Positions 1 through 5,652 of a stretch of 5,755 bases of DNA are shown one piece after another (position 1 is the stretch's first letter; each line of letters starts with the position of its first letter). Both the position numbers and the translations under genes were made by a program. The notes beneath the pieces were generated by a model. It saw nothing but the letters and a program-made list of their open reading frames with translations. It was not told the origin of the DNA and ran no database searches. Source of the DNA: Pseudomonadota bacterium (GTDB lineage: Bacteria > Pseudomonadota > Alphaproteobacteria > Rhizobiales > Rhizobiaceae). The stretch covers positions 1 to 5,755 of the forward strand of contig JAEWFU010000031.1 in assembly GCA_023388675.1 (NCBI GenBank). The letters run 5' to 3'.

Positions 1-255
1 GACACGTTCGCCGGCATGCTGGCGGCGATCCGAAAGCATGACCTTTTCGGGGAGGCCTCGCGCTTTCCCGAAGTCCCGCTCCTGCTGCTGAGAGGTTCGC
101 GAGACCGGACACGCACTGCTTCGGAGATGCGAGCTTTGTCCAGCTTGCCCGGCCGTTCCGAGTATGTGGAAATATCCGGCTCCGGCCACTGTCCGCAGAT
201 CGAAAACGCAAGGGAGACCGCGTTGCAGGTCGCAGCCTGGCTGGACGGGTTATGA
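1..255 (+). CDS. Alpha/beta hydrolase, C-terminal fragment (5' end outside window)
   Basis: The reading frame is open from the first base, so this is the last 84 residues of a longer protein. The visible part has the end of an alpha/beta-hydrolase fold: a hydrophobic strand followed by a turn, PLLLLRGSRD, with D35 of the fragment in the place of the acid residue of the catalytic triad, and then EISGSGHCPQIE, with H63 in the place of the catalytic histidine. A last amphipathic helix (ETALQVAAWLDGL) closes the fold. The nucleophile elbow lies upstream and cannot be seen, so the substrate (ester, amide, lactone, C-C bond or other) cannot be inferred. The gene faces the TRAP operon and is separated from it by a hairpin, so a shared function with the rest of the window is not supported. 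The family call is fairly secure; a specific function is not possible. Confidence 0.85.
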   Translation, partial: DTFAGMLAAIRKHDLFGEASRFPEVPLLLLRGSRDRTRTASEMRALSSLPGRSEYVEISGSGHCPQIENARETALQVAAWLDGL

Positions 256-295
256 GGTAGGCACCCCACGCCGTGGCAAACCTGTTCCGGTGTGC

Positions 296-327
296 ATCGT
301 CCGGCGCCAATGGGCGCGCCGGACGAT
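296..327. terminator. Hairpin between convergent genes, probable (bidirectional) terminator
   Basis: ATCGTCCGGCGC at 296-307 pairs perfectly with GCGCCGGACGAT at 316-327, giving a 12-bp GC-rich stem with an 8-base loop. On the + strand it is followed by a short TTTG rather than a long U run. It lies in the 89-bp gap between the ends of the hydrolase gene (+) and dctP (-), where a shared terminator is expected. The weak T tract leaves open a transcript-end stabilising hairpin instead of a fully intrinsic terminator. Nothing else is evident in 256-344. Confidence 0.72.
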
Positions 328-344
328 TTGTCGAAGCCGGATGC

Positions 345-1421
345 TCAACGGTAGGGATAGCCCGCTTTCTGCTGGTCGGCGGCGTAGCGCTTGAATATTT
401 CCACCACGCGGGCCGCACGCTCGGACTCCTGTGAGATCTCGTCCCAGAAGCCTTCCGCATCCTTCGTGATCTGGTCCCATTCCTCGGCCGGCAGCGACGT
501 CTGCTCCAGCTTTTCGCCATGGACGCGAAGCTGAGCTTCTCCGCCCCAGTACCAGACATTCCGGTAATAATGGGACTGGTCGATCGTCGTCCTGTAGAGC
601 TGCTGAAGATGCGGCGGCACCTTTTCCCAGCTTTCTGTGTTGGCGAAATAGGAGCCGAACCACGCACCCGTCACCGAGTTCGACAGCGCGTAGTTGCAGA
701 CATCCGCCCAGCCGACCTCGTAGGTTTCGGTGAAGCCGCACCACGCCACGCCGTCAAGATCGCCCGTGCGCATCGCGACTTCCACGTCGTCCCACGGAAC
801 AGTGACCGGCACCATGCCATAGCGGGAAAGGAAACGGCCGGCGGTCGGAACACCGAACACCCGCAGGCCGTTGAAGTCGGCGATGCTGCGGATCGGCTTG
901 TTCACAGTGAAGATGTGAAGCGGGTCCCAGGCGCCGGTGGACAGGTAGGTGACGTTCGGAACGTCGGCGTAGGCTTCCTTCCAGATCTCGTCGAGCCCGT
1001 AATACATGAACATGGATGCCACATCGAGGCTGTAGCGGGTGGCAAACGGGAAGTAGCCGCCGAAGACCGCGATATCAACGGGCGAGGCCATGGTCGCCTC
1101 GTCCGACTGGATGGCGTCGAGCGTGCCGTTCTGCAGCGCGCGGAACAGTTCCGAGGTCGGCACGAGCTGGTCGGCGTAATACAGTTCGATCTCCATCTCG
1201 CCATTCGCGGCCGCGTTGAAAGCATCGATCTGTGGTTTGATCACGTGTGCGCCCAGCGGCGCGCCCGAATAGGTCTGCAGCCGCCATCTGATGGGCGCCT
1301 GTGCGCGCACGATTGCGGGTGCGGCAAGCGTGGCCGGCATCGCCAGGCCCGCCGCGGTGAGGAATTTCCGTCGGTTGGCGAGAATCCGCTGGGACGGCGT
1401 CGTATCGGTTTTGTCAGTCAT
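345..1421 (-). CDS. dctP: TRAP transporter solute-binding protein (DctP family), Tat-type signal peptide
   Basis: A 358-residue periplasmic binding protein that would capture the substrate and hand it to the DctQM permease. The N-terminus has a twin-arginine signal: NRRKFL at 16-21, a hydrophobic stretch to about 36, and a likely cleavage near A40 or A42 (IVRAQA), so export already folded by Tat is expected. Mature-domain features fit DctP: ADQLVPTSELFRALQNGTLD at about 83-102, the DFNGLRVFG strand at 182-190, and the VPWDDVEVAMRTGDLDGVAW segment at about 208-227, which resembles the family's 'evy.aLqtGvvDG' motif. At the position of the family's highly conserved substrate-binding Arg (GLKxRV) this protein reads GLRVF, with F189. 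C228 and C242 are the only cysteines in the mature part and could form a disulfide. The ATG is preceded by AGAGGAGAGA, with GGAG 7 nt away. The gene is last in the operon, 33 bp after dctM. Family very likely; substrate unknown. Confidence 0.93.
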   Translation of the reverse strand: MTDKTDTTPSQRILANRRKFLTAAGLAMPATLAAPAIVRAQAPIRWRLQTYSGAPLGAHVIKPQIDAFNAAANGEMEIELYYADQLVPTSELFRALQNGTLDAIQSDEATMASPVDIAVFGGYFPFATRYSLDVASMFMYYGLDEIWKEAYADVPNVTYLSTGAWDPLHIFTVNKPIRSIADFNGLRVFGVPTAGRFLSRYGMVPVTVPWDDVEVAMRTGDLDGVAWCGFTETYEVGWADVCNYALSNSVTGAWFGSYFANTESWEKVPPHLQQLYRTTIDQSHYYRNVWYWGGEAQLRVHGEKLEQTSLPAEEWDQITKDAEGFWDEISQESERAARVVEIFKRYAADQQKAGYPYR

Positions 1422-1425
1422 GCTG

Positions 1426-1435
1426 TCTCTCCTCT
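1426..1435 (-). promoter_or_regulatory. Strong ribosome binding site of dctP
   Basis: On the minus strand this reads AGAGGAGAGA, a purine-rich Shine-Dalgarno whose GGAG ends 7 nt before the dctP ATG. It lies in the 33-bp dctM-dctP gap, so dctP starts translation independently instead of by stop/start overlap. That fits the need for binding protein in excess over permease. Confidence 0.7.
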
Positions 1436-1454
1436 GGTCGCTCTGTGAACACTC

Positions 1455-2786
1455 TCATCCACGAAACTGGCTGGGCAGCCAGGTCGCGATCTGTGGGAAG
1501 GCCATGAGCAGCCCGATCGTCAGGATGATCATGATCACGAAGGGCCAGATCGACTTGTAGATGTCGACCAGCGTGATTTCTTTCGGGGCCAGCCCGCGCA
1601 TCAGGAATAGATTGTAGCCGAAGGGCGGGCTGATATAGGCGATCTGGCAGGTCATGGTGTAGAGGATGCCGAACCAGATCATCTGGTTGTCGATGCCGAG
1701 ATCGAGCTGCGCGACGAGCGGTATGTACAGCGGTGCGACGATCACCAGCATGGCCGTGTCGTCCAGGAACATGCCCATCACGATGAAACTGGCCTGCATG
1801 AGGATGATCACCATCCACGGCGACAGCTCCCAGTTGTGAATGAAGACATTCTCGATCGCCCTCACGGCTCCGATGCCGTCGAAGACGGAAGAGAAGGCCA
1901 GCGCGCCGAGGATCACCCACATGAACAGCGCCGTCACCGACATGGTCTCGCGCGCGGTCTCGTTGAGCAGGGCGATGGACAGTCTCCCCTTCCAGGCCGC
2001 GGCGAGAAGGGCCGATACGGCACCCACCGCTGCGCTCTCCAGCAGGCTTGTATACCCCGTGACGAATAGCCCGATCATCGCGGCGAAGATCACGATCGGT
2101 ATGATGCCGGCCCGCAGTAGCTTCAGCTTCTCTACAAGCGGCAAGGAAAGTTCTTCCTCGCTCAGCCTGGGAGCCAGCGAAGGGTTCAGCCTGCAGCGAA
2201 TCCAGACATAGGCTGCAAAGATCACGGCCATGATCAGTCCAGGGAACACGCCTGCGAGCCAAAGGTCCGACACGGGCTGCCTGGCGATGACGGCGAAAAG
2301 CACCATGACGACCGACGGCGGCAGGAGGATGCCCAGCGTCGAGCCTCCCTGTACCACGCCGGTGATGAGCGCCTTGTCGTAGCCGCGCCGCAGCATCTCG
2401 GGGAGGGCGATCGCGGAGCCGATTGCAAGCCCCGCCACCGACAGACCGTTGATGGCGCTGATGATCACCATGAGGAAGACCGTGCCAAGTGCCAGTCCGC
2501 CCGGAAGCTTGCCGAACCAGACATGCATCATCTGGTAGAGCTCTTCGGCGATCCCGCTCTTCGACATCATGTGGCCCATGAACACGAACAGCGGCAGCGT
2601 CAGGAGCGCGTGCCAGGAGAACAGCTTGAACGCTGCGTTGAACGGCAATTCGGCGGATGCGTTTCCATAGAGCGCGAGCGCGCTCGCGGCCGCCACCGCA
2701 CCGATCATCGCGAAGACGCGCTGCCCGGTCAGCATGAGAAACACCATGCCGGCGAACATCAGTACGGCGATTACTTCGTAGCTCAT
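1455..2786 (-). CDS. dctM: TRAP transporter large permease (DctM family)
   Basis: A 443-residue polytopic inner-membrane protein, the usual length for the Na+-coupled transport subunit of a TRAP system. Hydrophobic segments run through the whole protein. Family motifs seen: LPLFVFMGHMM (64-74), GKLPGGLALGTVFLMVIISA (92-111), GGSTLGILLPPSVVMV (147-162), MFLDDTAMLVIVAPLYIPL (339-357) and ISPPFGYNLFLMRG (385-398). The loop before the first helix-rich repeat reads INGLSVAG where many relatives have a GSS-type motif. The start chosen is the ATG at 2786, because it overlaps the dctQ stop as ATGA, is preceded by AAGGTGG, and gives MSYEVIAVLMF, the usual DctM N-terminus. The frame stays open another 78 codons upstream, but that part is antisensical to membrane structure and lies inside dctQ. 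Translation is probably coupled to dctQ. Very secure family call. Confidence 0.96.
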   Translation of the reverse strand: MSYEVIAVLMFAGMVFLMLTGQRVFAMIGAVAAASALALYGNASAELPFNAAFKLFSWHALLTLPLFVFMGHMMSKSGIAEELYQMMHVWFGKLPGGLALGTVFLMVIISAINGLSVAGLAIGSAIALPEMLRRGYDKALITGVVQGGSTLGILLPPSVVMVLFAVIARQPVSDLWLAGVFPGLIMAVIFAAYVWIRCRLNPSLAPRLSEEELSLPLVEKLKLLRAGIIPIVIFAAMIGLFVTGYTSLLESAAVGAVSALLAAAWKGRLSIALLNETARETMSVTALFMWVILGALAFSSVFDGIGAVRAIENVFIHNWELSPWMVIILMQASFIVMGMFLDDTAMLVIVAPLYIPLVAQLDLGIDNQMIWFGILYTMTCQIAYISPPFGYNLFLMRGLAPKEITLVDIYKSIWPFVIMIILTIGLLMAFPQIATWLPSQFRG

Positions 2787-3295
2787 GCCACCACCTTGCC
2801 GCGCGCCCTGGCGAGGTCTTTGAAGAAGATTGCGAAGCACTGAAGGATCATCAGCACCAGGCAGATGGTCATCAGGACCTTGATCGGCACCAGCGAGGGA
2901 GCCCACAGTGACGGAAGGCGCTGATTGGTCGCCCAGGAATATTGCAGCGAGGAAATACATCCCCAGAGCATCACCGCGAGATAGAAGGTCACGATCCAGA
3001 TCGTGACCATGTCTATCCATGCCTTGGCCCGGTCGGACAAATTCGCATAGATGAGGTCCAGCCGGACGTGGCTGTCATCCTTCAGGGTCTTCGGCCCGGC
3101 AAGGAAATAGAAGGCCGCGAGCGTGAATTGAGCGGTCTCGACGGTCCAGTTCTGGACGAAGCCGAAGGCCTTGTCGGACAAGACGTCGAACAACAACACG
3201 CCGATCATCAGGTAGATCAGGTATTTGGCGAACGCCCCGATGAACTCGGCAAGGCGGTCCATGAAGCCGACATAGGATCTTATCACCGCTGCCAT
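2783..3295 (-). CDS. dctQ: TRAP transporter small permease (DctQ family)
   Basis: A 170-residue membrane protein with four predicted transmembrane segments at about 16-38, 52-68, 93-115 and 134-158, the normal DctQ topology. The family's signature loop after the second helix is present as GPKTLKDDSHVRLDLIY (67-83). It forms the membrane complex with DctM and is needed for transport, but it is not the ion-coupling subunit. The ATG at 3295 has AAAGGTG just upstream (about 3300-3306) and is better supported than the in-frame Met at residue 12. The stop overlaps the dctM start by 4 bp (ATGA), a typical coupling arrangement. The gene begins 37 bp after the regulator, with no clear promoter or terminator between, so the two are probably co-transcribed. 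Confidence 0.95.
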   Translation of the reverse strand: MAAVIRSYVGFMDRLAEFIGAFAKYLIYLMIGVLLFDVLSDKAFGFVQNWTVETAQFTLAAFYFLAGPKTLKDDSHVRLDLIYANLSDRAKAWIDMVTIWIVTFYLAVMLWGCISSLQYSWATNQRLPSLWAPSLVPIKVLMTICLVLMILQCFAIFFKDLARARGKVVA

Positions 3296-3332
3296 ACGTC
3301 ACCTTTGCGTGGTGGGGGTGTCGAAACGCCGG

Positions 3333-4088
3333 TCATTGCACGGTCACCGCAGCCGACTGGAGTGCGAGCCTGGTCTGCGTTTCGGGTGTCCCATCGCAGA
3401 CAAGAATGTCGATCTCGTCCAGCCTGCAAATGCGGTGCGCCGCCTGCCGACCGAATTTGTCCACATGCGCGACGACGACGATCTTCCGGGCGTTGGAGCA
3501 CATGGCACGAGCAATGGATGCCTCGTCGAAATCAGCGGCGTAGGCGCCCGCGGACGTGTCCAGCGCCGCGACGCCCACGATCGCATAGTCGGCGCGAAAT
3601 CGGGCAATCTGCTCGATCGCATCGGCGCCGACGGATTCGCCGTTGTCGGGCGCATAGAGGCCTCCGATCAGATGCACGCGCGCATTGCCGGTTCCCCTTG
3701 CCATGACGTGCGCGATGCGCACCGAATTCGTAACGATCGTCAGCCCGGCTGTGCTGGTCAGTGCGTGTGCGCAGGCCAGCGTGGTCGAGCCGGTGTCTAT
3801 CAGGCAGGTATCGCCCGGCTTCACGATCTGCGCCAGCTTGCGGGCGATCTCGTTCTTGCCCGCGGCGGCCTCGTCCATGCGTTCGTCGAAGCTGCCCTCG
3901 GCGTGGAGCCGCATTCGCCGCGCGCCGCCATGAACCTTCTGGACCGATCCCTCCTCGGCAAGCGCCGCCAGATCGCGACGGATCGTCTCCGCCGACACTC
4001 CGAAATCGGAGGCAAGCGTATCGACGGTCACTTCGCCTTCGCGTTCGATGATATCGAGCACGCGTGTGCGACGCTGCTGCGGCTTCAC
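3333..4088 (-). CDS. DeoR/GlpR-type transcriptional regulator
   Basis: A 251-residue protein, the standard DeoR-family length. The N-terminal winged helix-turn-helix is clear: EVTVDTLASDFGVSAETIRRDL (19-40), followed by the wing ending in KVHGGA (51-56). The C-terminal DeoR sensor domain (about 75-235), whose fold resembles ribose-5-phosphate isomerase and normally binds phosphorylated sugars or polyols, has DTGSTT (98-103), IVTNS (118-122), the GGLYAPDNGESVGADA stretch (142-157) and VDKFGRQA (209-216). The last motif and the preceding acidic DFDEASIARAM segment resemble GlpR. Start: the codon is GTG, with AAAGGGGAA 6-7 nt upstream; no better in-frame ATG precedes the HTH. It is first in the operon with dctQMP and divergent from the flavoprotein genes, so it likely represses both sides and itself (inference). 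Family secure; effector unknown. Confidence 0.94.
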   Translation of the reverse strand: MKPQQRRTRVLDIIEREGEVTVDTLASDFGVSAETIRRDLAALAEEGSVQKVHGGARRMRLHAEGSFDERMDEAAAGKNEIARKLAQIVKPGDTCLIDTGSTTLACAHALTSTAGLTIVTNSVRIAHVMARGTGNARVHLIGGLYAPDNGESVGADAIEQIARFRADYAIVGVAALDTSAGAYAADFDEASIARAMCSNARKIVVVAHVDKFGRQAAHRICRLDEIDILVCDGTPETQTRLALQSAAVTVQ

Positions 4089-4093
4089 CCCTG

Positions 4094-4102
4094 TTCCCCT
4101 TT
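4094..4102 (-). promoter_or_regulatory. Ribosome binding site that supports the GTG start of the regulator
   Basis: Minus-strand AAAGGGGAA; the GGGG ends 7 nt before the GTG at 4086-4088. It is the only good Shine-Dalgarno near the beginning of the HTH domain, and so it decides the start. Confidence 0.6.
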
Positions 4103-4131
4103 CCCGGACTCTAGAGCGGCCCGGTCTTCAG

Positions 4132-4161
4132 ATTTAGGCCCTTCGGAATTGTCCATGTCAA
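4132..4161 (-). promoter_or_regulatory. Candidate sigma-70-type promoter of the regulator-dctQMP operon
   Basis: On the minus strand a perfect TTGACA (-35) lies at 4161-4156. With 17-18 bp spacing the -10 is CCTAAA or CTAAAT (4138-4132), a weak match of 3/6. Transcription would begin near 4125, leaving a leader of roughly 37 nt before the GTG. The -35 is convincing and the -10 is poor, which would fit a regulated promoter. Predicted from sequence only. Confidence 0.45.
4149..4161. promoter_or_regulatory. Imperfect palindrome over the regulator's -35, possible operator
   Basis: TTGTCCATGTCAA has symmetric arms of the form TTGnC...GnCAA and covers the minus-strand -35 box. A repressor bound here would block the regulator-transporter promoter. 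DeoR-family sites vary widely between members, so this is a candidate only. A perfect but ordinary AAATGCATTT palindrome follows at 4168-4177. Confidence 0.3.
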
Positions 4162-4216
4162 CAAAATAAATGCATTTCTCGACGACAAAACGGGCAAAAA
4201 CTCATCCAGTGTTGAC
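4157..4216. repeat. Inverted 7-mer pair GTCAACA / TGTTGAC spanning the divergent promoters
   Basis: GTCAACA at 4157-4163 and TGTTGAC at 4210-4216 are exact reverse complements 46 bp apart. Each contains most of the -35 box of one of the two divergent promoters. Between them lie A-rich stretches with repeated CAAAA (4162-4166, 4186-4190, 4195-4199). Part of the match follows simply from both being TTGAC -35 boxes, but the shared extra TG on the 5' side goes beyond that and could be a regulator half-site. Confidence 0.4.
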
Positions 4217-4240
4217 TATTTGGGCAATCTGGCTGACAAA
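4212..4240 (+). promoter_or_regulatory. Candidate promoter of the flavoprotein genes
   Basis: TTGACT at 4212-4217 is a 5/6 match to the -35 consensus. At 17-bp spacing the -10 position reads GACAAA (4235-4240), a poor 3/6 match. Transcription would start near 4247, giving a leader of under 20 nt that still includes the GGAG at 4254-4257. The weak -10 means the true start could differ or need an activator. Confidence 0.33.
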
Positions 4241-4253
4241 CAGGCTTTCAAGC

Positions 4254-4257
4254 GGAG
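4254..4257 (+). promoter_or_regulatory. Ribosome binding site that supports the TTG start of the GlpA-like gene
   Basis: GGAG (in AGCGGAGAGT) ends 6 nt before the TTG at 4264-4266. The frame is closed by TGA at 4234-4236, and no ATG or GTG occurs between that stop and the FAD-binding glycine motif, so TTG is the only reasonable start. Confidence 0.65.
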
Positions 4258-4263
4258 AGTTCC

Positions 4264-5652
4264 TTGACCGCATCGGCTCCAGCCCTGTCCGGTCTGTTCG
4301 ACGTCGCGATTATCGGCGCGGGCGTGGTAGGCTGCGCGCTCGCGCGGCGGTTCTCGCTCGCCGGCGCTCGGGTGGCGATCATCGAGAAGGCACCGGATAT
4401 TCTGGACGGCGCCTCGAAGGCCAATTCCGCCATCCTACACACGGGATTCGATGCCCCGCCCGGATCGCTGGAGCAGGCGTGTATTGCGGAAGGGTATGAG
4501 GAATACCTGACGATCCACCGTAGGCTCGGGCTGCCGCTCGTCCGCTCGGGCGCACTCGTCGTGGCGTGGACGGAAGAGGAGGAGGCGATCCTGCCTGGCC
4601 TCGTGGCGCAGGCGCAGCAGAACGGCGTCACGGATGTGGAGATGCTCTCCCATTCCGCCATGCGGGCAGCCGAACCGGGCCTGGGCCCGGGGGCGCGCTG
4701 CGCATTCCGCGTTCCTCGCGAATATCTGATCGATCCGTGGTCGGCCCCCTTCGCCTATCTGCTGCAGGCCATCGAGAACGGCGCGGAACTGCTTCGGGGC
4801 GCCGAGGTGCTGGGCGGAGGCGAGGACGGCCATTGGGTTCTCGAAACGACGAAAGGCACCGTCAGCGCGTCTCTGGTCGTCAATGCCGCGGGGCTCTGGG
4901 GCGATGTGATCGACGAAAGGCTGATCGGTCGACGCGATTTCAGCATCACGCCCCGTAAGGGCCAGTTCATCGTCTACGACAAGCCGGCGGCGGCGCTGGC
5001 ATCCCACATCATCCTGCCGGTGCCGAACAAGGTCACCAAGGGCGTGGTGGTCTGCCGAACCGCCTTCGGCAACCTTCTGGTGGGCCCTACCGCCGAAGAC
5101 CAGGACGAGCGCGAGCATGCCACGCTGGTTCCCGAGACCCTCGAACAACTTCGCAAGCGTGGCGCGGAGATACTGCCTGCATTGAGCGGGCACGCCGTCA
5201 CCGCCATCTATGCCGGGCTTCGTCCCGCAACCGAGTTCAAGGATTTCCAGATCCGCCGCCACGAAGGCCGGAACTACATCACAGTCGGCGGCATCCGCTC
5301 GACCGGCCTGTCCGCCGCCCTCGGCATCGCAGCGCATGTCGAGCGCCTGGCCGGACTGACCCTGGACGCGCCGTCTGCACCCGTATGGCCCACCGTCTCG
5401 AATATCTGCGAATATGCTCCCCGCGATTGGGAGGCTCCGGGTCACGGCGGGGTCGTCTGCCATTGCGAGATGGTGACGCGGCGCGAAGTGCTCGCCGCGC
5501 TCGACGGACCGCTGCCCGCACGGTCGCTGGCTGGGCTGAAGCGTCGTACGCGCGTCACAATGGGGCGCTGCCAGGGGTTTTTCTGCTCGGCGGAGCTGGC
5601 CCGCATCACGGCCGGCCGTCTCGAGCACGACATGGCGGACAGGATCGCATGA
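4264..5652 (+). CDS. GlpA-like FAD-dependent oxidoreductase with C-terminal BFD-like [2Fe-2S] domain
   Basis: A 462-residue flavoprotein of the DAO superfamily. The N-terminal Rossmann motif is DVAIIGAGVVG (13-23; G18, G20, G23), with E41 at the end of the second strand to bind the FAD ribose. SKANSAILHTGFD (51-63) is the form seen in GlpA-like dehydrogenases and related L-2-hydroxyglutarate oxidases. VVNAAGLWGD (205-214), YAGLRPAT (316-323) and GGIRSTGLSAA (342-352) complete the FAD and substrate domains; R320 and R345 are likely substrate or FAD contacts. The C-terminus has C399, C401, C436 and C441 in a CxC...CxxxxC pattern, as in the bacterioferritin-associated-ferredoxin-like [2Fe-2S] domain of GlpA. 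It probably oxidises a hydroxyl substrate (glycerol 3-phosphate or a similar polyol phosphate or hydroxy-acid) and passes electrons to partner subunits. No signal peptide; cytoplasmic, perhaps membrane-associated through partners. It starts at TTG and overlaps the next gene by ATGA. The true substrate is not determined. Confidence 0.88.
   Translation: MTASAPALSGLFDVAIIGAGVVGCALARRFSLAGARVAIIEKAPDILDGASKANSAILHTGFDAPPGSLEQACIAEGYEEYLTIHRRLGLPLVRSGALVVAWTEEEEAILPGLVAQAQQNGVTDVEMLSHSAMRAAEPGLGPGARCAFRVPREYLIDPWSAPFAYLLQAIENGAELLRGAEVLGGGEDGHWVLETTKGTVSASLVVNAAGLWGDVIDERLIGRRDFSITPRKGQFIVYDKPAAALASHIILPVPNKVTKGVVVCRTAFGNLLVGPTAEDQDEREHATLVPETLEQLRKRGAEILPALSGHAVTAIYAGLRPATEFKDFQIRRHEGRNYITVGGIRSTGLSAALGIAAHVERLAGLTLDAPSAPVWPTVSNICEYAPRDWEAPGHGGVVCHCEMVTRREVLAALDGPLPARSLAGLKRRTRVTMGRCQGFFCSAELARITAGRLEHDMADRIA

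Noticed and set aside
519..1448. Long open frame (309 codons) on the + strand
   Set aside because: It is antisense to dctP, has no recognisable domain, and is rich in Arg, His and Gly as expected from the reverse strand of a GC-rich gene. The minus strand has a complete TRAP binding protein with signal peptide and ribosome site.
1414..2262. Second open frame (282 codons) on the minus strand overlapping dctM and dctP
   Set aside because: It is an out-of-frame shadow: Arg- and His-rich, with no membrane segments, while the other frame has all DctM motifs.
2677..2695. GCGCGAGCGCGCTCGC palindrome, possible hairpin
   Set aside because: It is within dctM, encoding small hydrophobic residues of a membrane helix; no U tract and no sign of regulatory function.
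2787..3020. Upstream extension of dctM by 78 codons
   Set aside because: The frame is open but lies within dctQ, would add a sequence without DctM similarity, and ignores the ATGA overlap and ribosome site at the 2786 start.
3309..4169. Open frame of 286 codons on the + strand opposite the regulator
   Set aside because: It is a shadow of the DeoR-type gene, with no motif, no good ribosome site, and it runs through the divergent promoter.
4676..4692. GC-rich palindromic stretch (GGGCCTGGGCCCGGG)
   Set aside because: It lies inside the GlpA-like coding sequence and encodes an EPGLGPG loop; codon choice in GC-rich DNA is enough to explain it.
4435..5628. Long open frame (397 codons) on the - strand
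   Set aside because: It is antisense to the GlpA-like gene, whose FAD and four-cysteine motifs are clear. The reverse translation shows no domain and has low-complexity Arg/Gly/Asp composition.
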